From Pseudomonas putida (GTDB lineage: Bacteria; Pseudomonadota; Gammaproteobacteria; Pseudomonadales; Pseudomonadaceae): 64,000 nt of DNA. How positions within the stretch are numbered: the first letter of the stretch is position 1; each line of letters begins with the position of its first letter. The translations under genes and the position numbers were made by a program. Of the stretch, positions 30,199-39,497 are shown piece after piece. The DNA is taken from assembly GCF_001636055.1 (NCBI RefSeq), contig NZ_CP011789.1, positions 2,480,001 to 2,544,000 on the forward strand, written 5' to 3'. A model generated the notes under the pieces. That model made no database searches. It was not told the DNA's origin and saw nothing but the letters and a program-made list of their open reading frames with translations.

Positions 30199-30996
30199 TC
30201 AAGGGAGCTTGAAGAAATCCTTGGCCGTGGCCGTGGTGTGCTGGGCGCAGTGCTCAACGCTTTCACCCCGGTGCAAGGCGACTTCACGCAGTACTTCAGG
30301 CAGGAACGCCGGTTCGTTGCGTCCGCTCTTCGGTTTCGGTCGCAGGGTGCGCGGCAGCAGGTAGGGCGCATCGCTTTCGAGCATCAGTCGGCCTTCGGGA
30401 ATATTGCCTACCAGTGGATGCAGGTGCGTCCCGCGTCGCTCGTCACAGATCCAGCCGGTGATGCCGATGTGCAGGTCCAGGTCGAGGTAGGCGAACAGCG
30501 CCTGGCGCTCGCCAGTGAAGCAATGCACTACGGCGGCTGGCAACTGGTCACGGTAGTGCCTGAGGATTGCCAATAGCCGCTCGCTGGCATCGCGCTCATG
30601 CAGGAAGACCGGCAACTGCAGTTCGGCGGCCAGGGCCAGTTGAGCTTCCAGGGCTTTTTCCTGCTGTGGACGGGGGGAGAAGTCACGGTTGAAGTCCAAC
30701 CCGCATTCACCCACGGCAAGCACCCGCGGCTGAGCCAGCAGATCGCGCAGGGTGCGTTCGCTCGCGCCTTCCCAATGGCTGGCATCGTGAGGGTGGACGC
30801 CGGCCGTGCTGAACAGGTGTTGGCCTGCCTCATCCAGGCGCTGGCATAGCAGCAGGGCCTCTTCGCTGACGGCAAGGCTGGTGCCGGTCAAAACCATCTG
30901 CGCCACGCCGGCGGCCAAGGCGCGTTCGACGATCGCCGCCTGCTGGTCGTGAAAGCTGCTGTTGGTCAGGTTGACGCCGATATCGATCAGTTGCAT
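30199..30996 (-). CDS. TatD family metal-dependent hydrolase
   Basis: A 265-residue TIM-barrel hydrolase. It has IDIGVNLTN at the N-terminus, [10 protein letters not shown] and [30 protein letters not shown] and the final metal aspartate in [11 protein letters not shown], so the metal ligands are complete apart from the first pair, which reads DIGVN rather than DTHCH. This variant is typical of the YjjV/TatD branch. Members are 3'-5' DNases or D-aminoacyl-tRNA deacylases. Start at ATG 30996. Confidence 0.88.
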   Translation of the reverse strand: MQLIDIGVNLTNSSFHDQQAAIVERALAAGVAQMVLTGTSLAVSEEALLLCQRLDEAGQHLFSTAGVHPHDASHWEGASERTLRDLLAQPRVLAVGECGLDFNRDFSPRPQQEKALEAQLALAAELQLPVFLHERDASERLLAILRHYRDQLPAAVVHCFTGERQALFAYLDLDLHIGITGWICDERRGTHLHPLVGNIPEGRLMLESDAPYLLPRTLRPKPKSGRNEPAFLPEVLREVALHRGESVEHCAQHTTATAKDFFKLP

Positions 30997-31151
30997 GGTG
31001 CTACCTCGTGCCGCGGGGCGGCCAGCATAGCAAAATCTGCAAGTTCGCAGAAAAACCAAGAACTTCAAACGTTTGCCATGGTCTCTTGCCGTCATTTGTC
31101 ATGCGCACCGCTCGGCGCATGGTTTCGCCAACCGCTTCTGGACCCTTCTTC

Positions 31152-32558
31152 ATGCTGCGAACCCTGCTGACGACCTTGCTGTTGCTCGGGCTGATCGCCG
31201 CAGCGCCTGCCATCGCCCGCGAAACCGGCCCGTTGCAGCATGTGCCGGCGAGCCAGAGTCGCGACCTTGCGCAGATTCGAGCGAGCAAGGTGTTGCGGGT
31301 GCTGGTCAACCAGAGCCGCAACAGCTCAGGCGAGGTCAAGGGCGAACCGGTGGGTATCGAGTACTATCGCCTGCGCGCGCTGGAGCATTTTCTCAATGCG
31401 CGGGTCGCGGACGGTCAGGAAATCACGCTGCAGATCGTCCCGCGCGCCAAGGAACAACTGATAGGCGCCCTGCAGCGCGGCGAAGGCGACCTTGCCGCGC
31501 CTGGCGAATTGCTCGATGCGGGGCTGGTGCAGGGCGTCGGAGTCAGTGCGCCGGTGCTTGACCAGGTGCCGCTGTTGCTGGTCGGACGCAAGGGTGAGCG
31601 AGCCTTCAGCCGGGTCGAGCAGCTGTCCGGGCGCACCATTGCCCTGACCACCGCCAGCGCTGCCGGTGCGGTGATCGAGCAGATCAACCAGCAGTTGGCC
31701 CTGCGCAAGCGCCCGCTGGTGAAGATCGAGTGGGTCGATCCGACTTTGGCAGTCGAAGATGTACTGGAGATGGTTCAGGCCGGCATCTATCACCTGACCG
31801 TGGTGGAGCGTCCCATCGCACAGCGCTGGGCCCGGGTGATGCCCAAGCTGCGCCTGGACACCCAGTTGCGCCTGAGCCAGCCTCAGGCCATGCGCTGGTA
31901 CGTGCGCAAGGATGCCGAGCAGTTGCTGGCCAGCGTGGACCGCTTCCTTGCCGTTTACCGCGCGCCGGACAACCAGGATGCAGCCTTCGAGCGCATCTAT
32001 CGACGCCAGTACCGCGTGCACAATCCGCTGGCCCGCCAGGACCGCCAACGCCTGGAGTCGCTGCGCGCGGTGTTGCAGAAGCACGGCGCCGAGCAGCAGA
32101 TCGACTGGCTCAACCTGGCGGCCCTGGCGTTCAAGGAGTCGACATTCGATCCCAAGGCCCGTGGTACAGGGGGCGCCCATGGGCTGATGCAGATCACCCC
32201 GGCCGCCGCGCAACGGGTGGGCGTGAGCAATACGGCTACGGTCGACGGCAATGTTCAGGCCAGCGCCCGCTACCTCGCGCTGATCCGACGCAAGTTCTTT
32301 TCCAGCCCGCAGCTCAATGAGCGTGAGCGCATGGCCTTCATTCTTGCCGCCTACAACCTCGGCCCGGAACGCGTCCAGGCAATGCGCGCCGAGGCCCGTC
32401 GCCGTGGCCTCAACGGTAACCAGTGGTTTTTCCAGACCGAGCGCATCGCCATGGAGCAGGTGGGGATGGGGCCGGTGAACTTCGTCAACAGCGTCAACAA
32501 GTACTTCCTGGCATTCAACCGGGAGCGCAGCGCCTTGGAGCGGGTCGCGAAACGCTGA
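31152..32558 (+). CDS. MltF-like membrane-bound lytic murein transglycosylase
   Basis: A 468-residue cell-wall enzyme. An N-terminal signal segment (LLTTLLLLGLIAAAPAIA) is followed by a periplasmic binding-protein-like regulatory domain (SBP_bac_3, about 45-270). A C-terminal SLT lysozyme-like domain follows, with catalytic Glu in ALAFKESTFDP and the GGAHGLMQITP and AYNLGPERV motifs. It cleaves peptidoglycan to 1,6-anhydromuropeptides. No lipobox is evident. Because Pseudomonas usually carries the true mltF elsewhere, I treat this as a second MltF-type protein and leave the symbol empty. Confidence 0.85.
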   Translation: MLRTLLTTLLLLGLIAAAPAIARETGPLQHVPASQSRDLAQIRASKVLRVLVNQSRNSSGEVKGEPVGIEYYRLRALEHFLNARVADGQEITLQIVPRAKEQLIGALQRGEGDLAAPGELLDAGLVQGVGVSAPVLDQVPLLLVGRKGERAFSRVEQLSGRTIALTTASAAGAVIEQINQQLALRKRPLVKIEWVDPTLAVEDVLEMVQAGIYHLTVVERPIAQRWARVMPKLRLDTQLRLSQPQAMRWYVRKDAEQLLASVDRFLAVYRAPDNQDAAFERIYRRQYRVHNPLARQDRQRLESLRAVLQKHGAEQQIDWLNLAALAFKESTFDPKARGTGGAHGLMQITPAAAQRVGVSNTATVDGNVQASARYLALIRRKFFSSPQLNERERMAFILAAYNLGPERVQAMRAEARRRGLNGNQWFFQTERIAMEQVGMGPVNFVNSVNKYFLAFNRERSALERVAKR

Positions 32559-32666
32559 TAAATCGACTTTTTCGATTTTTTTGTTGGGTTTTTTGCGGTT
32601 TTCTTATTCGCTGATTTGATTAAGATGGCGGCCATTCCAACCTGACATTTCAAGGAAGCTCACCCG

Positions 32667-33101
32667 ATGAATCCCTCCCTCAACGCCCTGTTCGTCACCC
32701 GCGCCGGTTTCGGCCTCAGCATCATCCGCATCCTGGTCGGCATCATCTTCATGGCGCATGGCTCACAGAAGCTGTTCGGCCTGTTCGGTGGCTATGGCCT
32801 GGAAGGCACCGGTCAATGGATGGAGAGCATTGGCCTGGCCCCTGGCTATCTAATGGCCCTGCTCTCGGGCAGCGCGGAGTTCTTTGGCGGCCTGGCACTG
32901 CTGCTCGGCCTGCTGGCCCGCCCGGCTGCGCTGGCGCTGAGCGTGACGCTGGTGGTGGCGATCTTCTCGGTGCACATCGGCAACGGCCTGTTCATGTCCA
33001 ACAACGGCTACGAGTTCGCCCTGGCGCTGTTGGGCGGCACGCTGGCGGTGCTGGTCGAAGGGGCAGGGCGCCTGTCGCTGGATCGCCTGATCGCCCGCTG
33101 A
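32667..33101 (+). CDS. DoxX family membrane protein
   Basis: A 144-residue protein with four hydrophobic helices and the DoxX pattern IRILVGIIFMAHGSQKLFG near the N-terminus and SAEFFGGLALLLGLLARPA in the middle. DoxX proteins are linked to quinone or sulfur redox chemistry and membrane stress, with no fixed role. AAGGAAG precedes the start. Confidence 0.82.
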   Translation: MNPSLNALFVTRAGFGLSIIRILVGIIFMAHGSQKLFGLFGGYGLEGTGQWMESIGLAPGYLMALLSGSAEFFGGLALLLGLLARPAALALSVTLVVAIFSVHIGNGLFMSNNGYEFALALLGGTLAVLVEGAGRLSLDRLIAR

Positions 33102-33123
33102 CATCTCGCTGCAACCCGCCTGC

Positions 33124-33159
33124 GGCAAGCTGCAAGTGAACGCCCACTTGCAGCTTGCC
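33124..33159 (+). terminator. Perfect 15-bp hairpin downstream of doxX
   Basis: GGCAAGCTGCAAGTG (33124-33138) and CACTTGCAGCTTGCC (33145-33159) are exact reverse complements around a six-base loop. No T-run follows, so it may be a repeat-derived stabiliser rather than a classical terminator. Confidence 0.55.
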
Positions 33160-33234
33160 GTTCGACGCTCTACGATACCGCTTGCGCCGATTTAAACAGC
33201 TACTTGCGGGGCGCAGGAGAGGCCCTAGGGCAAT

Positions 33235-33301
33235 CCGAAATACCGCTAAAGCGCTGGTTCGGTGACGCCTCCCACCGCTGCCCAGCGGGATTCGCGAGGC
33301 G
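33235..33301 (+). ncRNA. Structured leader with two hairpins upstream of the 102-residue gene
   Basis: Hairpin A pairs CCGAA (33235-33239) with TTCGG (33258-33262), with inner pairs ACC/GGT and GCT/AGC. Hairpin B pairs CGCCTC (33266-33271) with GAGGCG (33296-33301), with an inner perfect stem CCGCTG-CC-CAGCGG (33275-33288). The ATG follows 13 bases later, so the structure abuts the ribosome site. No known riboswitch class recognised. Confidence 0.4.
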
Positions 33302-33314
33302 CAGAGATACCACC

Positions 33315-33623
33315 ATGAGTTGCCCACGTACCAGTGTTTGCCTGACCCCACTGCCTGCTGACCAGGCATCCCGCACACCGCGCATCCTGCTCGGTGGCCA
33401 GCATCAACCCACACTTCTGCGTAACCTCGACGGCTTTTCGCGCCGCAAGGGCCAGGCCCGTGCCTTCCTCATCCAGTTCGCCGAGGCGGCTTGCAACCTT
33501 GCCCATTACGCCAACGACCGCTTTGACCTGGCTGTGATCCAAGCCCCGATCGGTGAGGATGCCGGCGAGATCATCGGCCAGTTGACCCGCATTGCACGCC
33601 AGGGCCTGATCACCCGCCGCTGA
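33315..33623 (+). CDS. Conserved hypothetical protein, 102 residues
   Basis: A small soluble protein with a well-ordered C-terminal half: RNLDGFSRRKGQARAFLIQ, then AEAACNLAHYANDRFDLAVI and GEDAGEIIGQLTRIARQGL. No recognised domain. The start at ATG 33315 is chosen because the sequence before it folds into hairpins and reads poorly as protein; a longer version from 33204 is possible. It lies 91 bases upstream of greB on the same strand. Confidence 0.62.
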   Translation: MSCPRTSVCLTPLPADQASRTPRILLGGQHQPTLLRNLDGFSRRKGQARAFLIQFAEAACNLAHYANDRFDLAVIQAPIGEDAGEIIGQLTRIARQGLITRR

Positions 33624-33714
33624 GCGAGGTGTGGCGGCGCCTGTTTTTGGTTAAGCTCGGTAACCCGGCAGGCCCAAGGCGCCTGCTGTGGCTGTGCCGA
33701 GGAGAGCAAGCGGT

Positions 33715-34191
33715 TTGAGTACCAACATCATCACCACCGAAGGTCATGAAGCCCTCAAGAAGGAGCTGGATCACCTGTGGCGCGTCTACCGCCCCGAGAT
33801 CACCCAGAAGGTGACCTGGGCTGCGTCGCTGGGGGATCGCAGCGAAAATGCCGATTACCAGTACAACAAGAAATTGCTGCGCGAGATCGATCGGCGAGTC
33901 CGCTACCTGCGCAAGCGCCTCGAGGATGTGAAAGTTGTCGCCTATTCCCCGGAGCAGGAAGGCAAGGTGTTCTTCGGTGCCTGGGTCGAGATCGAGAACG
34001 ACGACGGCGAAACCCTGACGTTTCGCATCGTCGGTTACGACGAGATCTACGGTCGTAACGACTACATTTCCATCGACTCGCCCATGGCCCGTGCGCTGCT
34101 GAAAAAAGAAGAGGGCGATGAAGTGCTGGTGCAAACGCCCACGGGTGAAGCGACCTGGTACATCAATCGCATCCACTACGGCGCCCAGTGA
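33715..34191 (+). CDS. greB: Transcription elongation factor GreB
   Basis: GreB inserts a coiled coil into the RNA polymerase secondary channel and stimulates cleavage of backtracked RNA. The 158-residue product starts STNIITTEGHEALKKEL. The coiled-coil tip acidic residues are in SLGDRSENADYQYNKK, and the C-terminal FKBP-like domain ends in WYINRIHYG. The start is TTG at 33715, preceded by GAGGAGAG at good spacing; an in-frame GTG at 33688 would add nine residues without a ribosome site. The 3' end overlaps the convergent regulator gene by 29 bases. Confidence 0.93.
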   Translation: MSTNIITTEGHEALKKELDHLWRVYRPEITQKVTWAASLGDRSENADYQYNKKLLREIDRRVRYLRKRLEDVKVVAYSPEQEGKVFFGAWVEIENDDGETLTFRIVGYDEIYGRNDYISIDSPMARALLKKEEGDEVLVQTPTGEATWYINRIHYGAQ

Positions 34192-35623
34192 GCGCATTCA
34201 GGTACAGCCGCCCCAATGTGTCCCCCGCCACCGCAATCTGCGCCTCGCTCAACGAGGCGTAACCCACCAGTACGCCCGCCGGCCAGGCATGTTCACAGGT
34301 GAACAGCCCGAGCGGCTGAAGCATCAGGCCCTGCTCGTGGGCCTGTTGGCAAAATTGCTGTTCGTTGCAGCCTTCGGGCAACCAGAGGATGAAATGCAGC
34401 CCTGACTGCTCGCCGGCAATCTGCACGTCAGCGTGCCGGCGCAGCCTGTCGATGAGCAGGTCGCGGCGCTGCTGGTAGGTCTGCCGGGCAATGCGCAGGT
34501 GGCGTGCATACTGGCCGTTGCCGAGCATCTGCTCCAGCGCCCGCTGGCCGAGGGCGCCAGGCGCCTGCCCGGAGATCGTCAGCGTGTCCAGCATTTCGGC
34601 GTGCAGGCGCCGGGGAACCACGGCAAAGCCCAGGCGCAGGTTGCTGAACAAGGTCTTGTTGAAACTGCCGCAGAACAGCACTCGGTCGTGGTGGTCGATC
34701 GCCTTGATCGCCGGCAGCGGTGCACTCGCATAGTTGTACTCGCTGTCGTAATCGTCCTCGATGATTATCGCGCCCCGTGCCTGCGCCCAGTCGAGCAGGG
34801 CCTGGCGGCGTTCGACGCTCATGCAGATGCCCAGTGGCGCTTGATGGGCGGGCGTAACCTGTACCGCCCCGAGTGTTTCATGGTCGGCAAGGGCATCGAC
34901 GCGCAGGCCCTGTTCGTCGAGCGGCGTGCTGAACAGCCTGTGCCCCGAACGCTCGAAAATCCGCCTGGCCCAGGCATAGCCTGGGTCTTCAACGGCGAGC
35001 GCTCGGTGCTTGGGCAGCACGCGGCTGAACAGGTCGAGGGTGTGGCGAATGCCGTGGGTGACCAGGATGTCATCCGCCTCGCAGTCGATACCCCGATAGA
35101 GCTTCAAGTGCGCTGCGATGGCCTGGCGCAGGCGTGGGTCACCCTGCGCAGGGAGGCTTTCAAGCAGGCCGGCGCCGTCCAGGCGTGCCGGGAAAAGAGG
35201 CTGCTCCAGCAAGTTCGGGTCGGGCAGGCGGGCGACGAAGGGGACCCGCGCTTGCACCTGCGCCTGCACCGACTGCGGGTCGGGCATCGGCCGCGATAGC
35301 GACGCCTGGCCGGCCGGATTGCCGGATGCGATCAGGGTATCGGGCAGTTGCAGGGTGACCTGCGACCCTGCGCCCTGGCGCCGCTCGATGAAGCCTTCCA
35401 GCTTGAGCTGCTCGAACACCGCCTCCAGCGTGCCACGCGCCACGCCCCAGCGCTGTGCCAACGTGCGTGTGGAGGGCAGCAGGGTGCCGGGTGGCAGATG
35501 GCCGCTGACCACCAGCTCCTGGAGAAATCCATGCAGCAGCCGGTGCTTGCCGGTAGCGCTACCGGCAGACAGCTCGAACGGCAGGGCGAGATCGAGGGCA
35601 ATGGCTTGTTTGCCTCTGGCCAT
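34163..35623 (-). CDS. MocR-type regulator (GntR helix-turn-helix plus aminotransferase-like domain)
   Basis: A 486-residue PdxR/MocR-family transcription factor. The N-terminal GntR winged helix (about 15-90, with LPSTRTLAQRWGVARGTLEA) is fused to a fold-type I aminotransferase domain. IIEDDYDSEYNY supplies the PLP-ring aspartate region and SFNKTLFSNLRLGF the Schiff-base lysine. PLP binding therefore seems intact. It is divergent from an MFS exporter gene (196 bases between starts), which is its likely target. Confidence 0.9.
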   Translation of the reverse strand: MARGKQAIALDLALPFELSAGSATGKHRLLHGFLQELVVSGHLPPGTLLPSTRTLAQRWGVARGTLEAVFEQLKLEGFIERRQGAGSQVTLQLPDTLIASGNPAGQASLSRPMPDPQSVQAQVQARVPFVARLPDPNLLEQPLFPARLDGAGLLESLPAQGDPRLRQAIAAHLKLYRGIDCEADDILVTHGIRHTLDLFSRVLPKHRALAVEDPGYAWARRIFERSGHRLFSTPLDEQGLRVDALADHETLGAVQVTPAHQAPLGICMSVERRQALLDWAQARGAIIIEDDYDSEYNYASAPLPAIKAIDHHDRVLFCGSFNKTLFSNLRLGFAVVPRRLHAEMLDTLTISGQAPGALGQRALEQMLGNGQYARHLRIARQTYQQRRDLLIDRLRRHADVQIAGEQSGLHFILWLPEGCNEQQFCQQAHEQGLMLQPLGLFTCEHAWPAGVLVGYASLSEAQIAVAGDTLGRLYLNALTGRRSGCD

Positions 35624-35818
35624 AGTGGTCCATATTCGGGAAGGCCTAATGGGCCTTCATCTTATGCAGCGCCGCCCCTAACCTCAATCGCGTGACGCAG
35701 AGCCTTTGCGTCGTGCCTGCAGGCGTCCCCGACCTTCATTCGAGGAACATCGAATCATGCGTATTGCGGTGGGGCTGCGTTCGCCCGTCCGATTGTCTTT
35801 TGCTTCGCGGGTGCAGCC

Positions 35819-37024
35819 ATGAACCGGCCCGGATTGTCAGTGGCCTTGCTGGCCGCAGTGGTAGTGCCGCAGGTCGGGCTGGGCATCATGGTGCCGGCCT
35901 CGGCGCAACTGGCCGAGCAGTTGCAGGTTGGCCTTGGCCAGGTGCAGAGCACACTGGTGATGTACATGGTCGGCTATGCGCTGTCGATGGTGCTGGCCGG
36001 GCTGCTGTGTGATCGCTACGGCCCGCGGGCAGTACAACTGGGCGGGCTGCTGCTGGCAGCGTGCGGTACCGGGCTTGCGGCCAGCGCCACGTCCTTCCTG
36101 CCCTTCATGATCGGCCGCCTGCTGCAAGCATTGGGCGGCTGCGTCGGCACGGTGACCACCCGCATGGTGGTGCGCGAGGTGTTCACCGAGCGCGAGCGCA
36201 TGGGCATTCTCACCACGCTGGCTTCGGCCATCGCCATCACCCCGTGCCTGGCGCCGTTGCTGGGTGGCGCTTTGCTACCGCAGTTTGGCTGGCGCGGGAT
36301 TCTGGGGCTGGTGGGGGTATTCAACCTGCTGGTACTGCTGGTGTTCTGGCGCCTGGTGCCGAGCCTGCCGGGGACAGGCCAGGGCGTTACTCCGGGCCTG
36401 GTGCTGCGGGTGTACGGACGCAACCTGGGCAACGCTGCGTTCGTTTTTCATGCAGCCTGCATTAGCCTGGTTTGGATGAGCTACTTCGGCTTCCTGTCTT
36501 CATCGTCCTACGCCTTCCAGGTTGTCCTGGGGTTCAGCGCATTCGAATACGGCGCGCTGATCGCCATCTGTGCACTGGGTTATGTCACCGGCAGCTTTCT
36601 GGCCCGGCGCCTGAGTCGCCAGCATGACCTGGCGCTGATCCTGGCGGTCGGGGCCGCTGTCGGTACTGTCGGCTGGGTTGGCCTGTGGTTGGCCGTTCAC
36701 CTGGCAGGGCCGGTGGCGGGAGCGTTCGTGGTTCCGATGATGGCAATCCTGTTGAGCACTGGCATGGTGATTCCGGCGACCCAGGCAGGGCTGCTGCGTT
36801 GTGTCCAGCGGGATATCGGGCTGTCCACCGGTCAGTTCTTCTTCCTGCAGATGGTCAGCGGTGCGGCGTATGGCTTTCTTGCCAGCCACTGGCCGCATTT
36901 GGATGTGAGCCAGTTGGCATGGCTGGTGGGCGCGCCGATGGTGCTGCTCACCGTGCTTACAGGCACGGCGAGCATGCGCCGTCGGCTCAGGTCTCGCGCA
37001 GAACGCTCAGTGGCGTTGCATTGA
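35819..37024 (+). CDS. MFS transporter, Bcr/CflA-like
   Basis: A 401-residue major facilitator with twelve predicted helices. The loop 2-3 motif is present as GLLCDRYGPRAVQLGG (about residues 61-76), and GRLLQALGGCVG matches the drug-exporter motif of the Bcr/CflA group. Divergent from the MocR-type gene. Its 3' end overlaps the end of the convergent YbbP-type permease gene by 38 bases. The substrate is unknown. Confidence 0.86.
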   Translation: MNRPGLSVALLAAVVVPQVGLGIMVPASAQLAEQLQVGLGQVQSTLVMYMVGYALSMVLAGLLCDRYGPRAVQLGGLLLAACGTGLAASATSFLPFMIGRLLQALGGCVGTVTTRMVVREVFTERERMGILTTLASAIAITPCLAPLLGGALLPQFGWRGILGLVGVFNLLVLLVFWRLVPSLPGTGQGVTPGLVLRVYGRNLGNAAFVFHAACISLVWMSYFGFLSSSSYAFQVVLGFSAFEYGALIAICALGYVTGSFLARRLSRQHDLALILAVGAAVGTVGWVGLWLAVHLAGPVAGAFVVPMMAILLSTGMVIPATQAGLLRCVQRDIGLSTGQFFFLQMVSGAAYGFLASHWPHLDVSQLAWLVGAPMVLLTVLTGTASMRRRLRSRAERSVALH

Positions 37025-39497
37025 GTGCCCGCCGGGTGCCGAACACACCGGCCCCGCCGACCAGGACCGCGCCCAGCACGGGCAGTACCAGCAGCCAGGG
37101 ATGCGGCGCCCAGTGCAGGTCGAAGGCATAGCGGTACAGGGCCCAGGTGATCAATTCGCAGCCCAGGGCAGCGAGCAGGCCGCTGGCGGCGCCAAGCAGG
37201 CCGAACTCGATGCGCCGGGCCTTGACCAGTAGCGCACGGCCGGCGCCCAGGGCGCGCAGTAGCGCGCCTTGGCGGATACGCTCGTCCAGGGTGGCCTGCA
37301 GGCCGGCGAACAACACCGCAAGGCCCGCCGCGAGCACGAACAGCAGTACGTACTCCACCGCCAAGGTGACCTGGGCGAGGATGCTGCGCAGTTGCCCAAG
37401 CAGCGCATCGACCTGGAGGATGGTCACCGCCGGAAACGCCCGCGACAGGGCGACCACGTCGGTATCGTGCCCGGGCGCGAGGTAGAAGCTGGTCAGATAG
37501 GTGGCGGGCAAACCTTGCAAGGTGCCGGGCTGGAAGATCATGTAGAAGTTCGGCTGGAAGCTGTCCCAGTGCACCGTACGCAGGCTGCTGACCCGTGCCT
37601 GGCGGTGCTCGCCGCCGATGTCGAAGGTCAGCAGGTCACCCAGCTTGAGCTTGAGGCTTGCGGCCAGCTCGGCTTCGACCGATACCGCGGGTGGTCCGTC
37701 GGTCGCCGGTGGCGTCTGCCACCAATCGCCTTCGCTCAAGGCATTGCCCTGGGGCAGTTCGGCGGCCCAGGTCAGGCTCAGGTCGCGCTGCACGGCACGA
37801 TCGCCGGTAGATTCCTTGCTCACCAGCTGCTGTACCGGCTGATCGTTGATATGGGTGAGGCGCCCGGGGATCACCGGGTACAGCGGCGCCGAGGTGGCAT
37901 TGACCTCGCGCAGGCGCTGGGCAAAGGGTTCGCGCTCGTCTGGCAGGATGTTCAGCGCGAAGTGGTTGGGGGCATCCTTGGGTAGTTGCGCCTGCCAGTT
38001 GTCCAGCAGCTCGGCGCGCAGTAGCGCGACCAGGGCCATGGCCAGCAGGATCAAGCCGAAGGCCAGCGCCTGGCCGGCGGCTGCCAGCGGATGACGCAGC
38101 AACTGACCCAGCCCCAGGCGCCAGGGCAGCGGCGAGCCGACCAGTAACCGGCGTAGGCTGCGCAGGCCCAGCAGTAGCAGGCCACCAAGCAGCAGCGCGG
38201 CGATCAGGCCGCCGCCGAGCAGGGCGAAGGTCAGCAGCAGGTCCAGGCTCAGGCGCCACATGATCAGGCCAAGGGCGAACAATGCCGCGCCATAGACCAG
38301 CCAACTGCTGGGCGGTACCGGCAGCAGGTCACGGCGCAGCACGCGCAAGGGCGGTACCCGGCCCAGAGCGGCGAGCGGAGGCAGGGCGAAGCCGGCCAGC
38401 GCCACCAGGCCGGTGCCGATGCCAGCCAGTGCCGGGGCGATGCCGCCCGGCGGAACGGTACTGGGCAGCAGCCCCTGCAGGAGGGCGAACAGACCCAGTT
38501 GCGCGAGCCAGCCAAGCAGGGCGCCGGCGAGCGCCGCCACCAGCCCCAGCATCGCCAGTTGCAGCGAGTACAGGCCCAGCGCCTGGTGTCGTGACAGCCC
38601 CAGGCAGCGCAGCAGGGCGCTGGCGTCCAGGCGGCGGGCGGCATAGCGACTGGCCGACAGCGCCACGGCCACACCGGCCAGCAGTACCGCGACCAGGCTG
38701 GCCATGTTCAGGTAGCGTTCGGCGCGACCCAGGGCGCCGCCGATCTGGCGGTTGCCGTCACGGGTGTCGAGCAGCCGCTGGTTGGCGGCAAGATCCTTCT
38801 CCACCGCCTGGCGATATTGCACCAGGGTGTCCGGCTCGCCGCGCCACAGGTCGCGATAGGTGACCCGGCTTCCTGGCTGGATCACGCCGGTGGCGTCCAG
38901 GTCAGCGATGTTCATCAGCACGCGTGGGGTGAGGCTGTAGAAGTTGCCGGCGCGATCCGGTTCATAGGTCAGCACGCGGGTCATGCGCAGGGTCTTCATG
39001 CCGACGTCGATGCTGTCGCCCAGCGAGAGCCCCAGTGCCGCCAACAGGCGCGCCTCGACCCAGGCTTCGCCGGCCGCCGGCCCGCCGCCGGGCGTCTCGC
39101 TGCCATAGGGCGTGGCGGCGCTGCGCAGTTGGCCACGCAGTGGATAGGCCGGGTCGATGGCCTTGATGCTCGACAACTGGATACCGGTATCGGCGGCCAC
39201 CACGCTGGTGAACTCCACCACGCGGGCGTGGGTCAGGCCACGCGAAGTACCGGCATCGATCTGCGCCGCCTGGGCGGCGGAGGACCCTTGCAGCACAAGG
39301 TCAGCAGCGAGGAATTCGCTGGCCCGCAATTGCATGGCACCGTTGAGACGGGCGCCGAAGTAACCAATGGCGGTGCTGGCGGCGACGGCCACCAGGAGCG
39401 CGAAGAACAGTACTCGCACTTCACTGGCGCGGGCGTCACGCAGCAGTTGGCGCAGGGCCAGGGCGCACAGGCGCATGAACGGCAGGCGGGTCATCAT
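36987..39497 (-). CDS. ABC exporter permease, FtsX/YbbP family
   Basis: An 836-residue permease with an N-terminal helix (about residues 26-46), large periplasmic domains, FtsX-type membrane blocks in the middle (about 255-480, many Leu-rich helices) and another FtsX block at the C-terminus ending TPLSVLRET. This YbbP layout forms a type VII ABC system that moves lipids or uses mechanical force rather than importing nutrients. The start overlaps the ATPase stop (ATGA), so the two are coupled. Confidence 0.87.
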   Translation of the reverse strand: MMTRLPFMRLCALALRQLLRDARASEVRVLFFALLVAVAASTAIGYFGARLNGAMQLRASEFLAADLVLQGSSAAQAAQIDAGTSRGLTHARVVEFTSVVAADTGIQLSSIKAIDPAYPLRGQLRSAATPYGSETPGGGPAAGEAWVEARLLAALGLSLGDSIDVGMKTLRMTRVLTYEPDRAGNFYSLTPRVLMNIADLDATGVIQPGSRVTYRDLWRGEPDTLVQYRQAVEKDLAANQRLLDTRDGNRQIGGALGRAERYLNMASLVAVLLAGVAVALSASRYAARRLDASALLRCLGLSRHQALGLYSLQLAMLGLVAALAGALLGWLAQLGLFALLQGLLPSTVPPGGIAPALAGIGTGLVALAGFALPPLAALGRVPPLRVLRRDLLPVPPSSWLVYGAALFALGLIMWRLSLDLLLTFALLGGGLIAALLLGGLLLLGLRSLRRLLVGSPLPWRLGLGQLLRHPLAAAGQALAFGLILLAMALVALLRAELLDNWQAQLPKDAPNHFALNILPDEREPFAQRLREVNATSAPLYPVIPGRLTHINDQPVQQLVSKESTGDRAVQRDLSLTWAAELPQGNALSEGDWWQTPPATDGPPAVSVEAELAASLKLKLGDLLTFDIGGEHRQARVSSLRTVHWDSFQPNFYMIFQPGTLQGLPATYLTSFYLAPGHDTDVVALSRAFPAVTILQVDALLGQLRSILAQVTLAVEYVLLFVLAAGLAVLFAGLQATLDERIRQGALLRALGAGRALLVKARRIEFGLLGAASGLLAALGCELITWALYRYAFDLHWAPHPWLLVLPVLGAVLVGGAGVFGTRRALNATPLSVLRET

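Noticed and set aside
31008..31151. A longer N-terminus for the MltF-like enzyme
   Set aside because: The extension would place about 48 residues before the signal peptide and overlaps the promoter region shared with the divergent tatD-type gene.
33220..33301. c-di-GMP (GEMM-I) riboswitch suggested by GGGCAAUCC...GGUGACGCC
   Set aside because: The GGGCAA start is superficially similar, but the conserved ACGCAAAGCC core and the receptor stem are absent. Kept only as an unknown structured leader.
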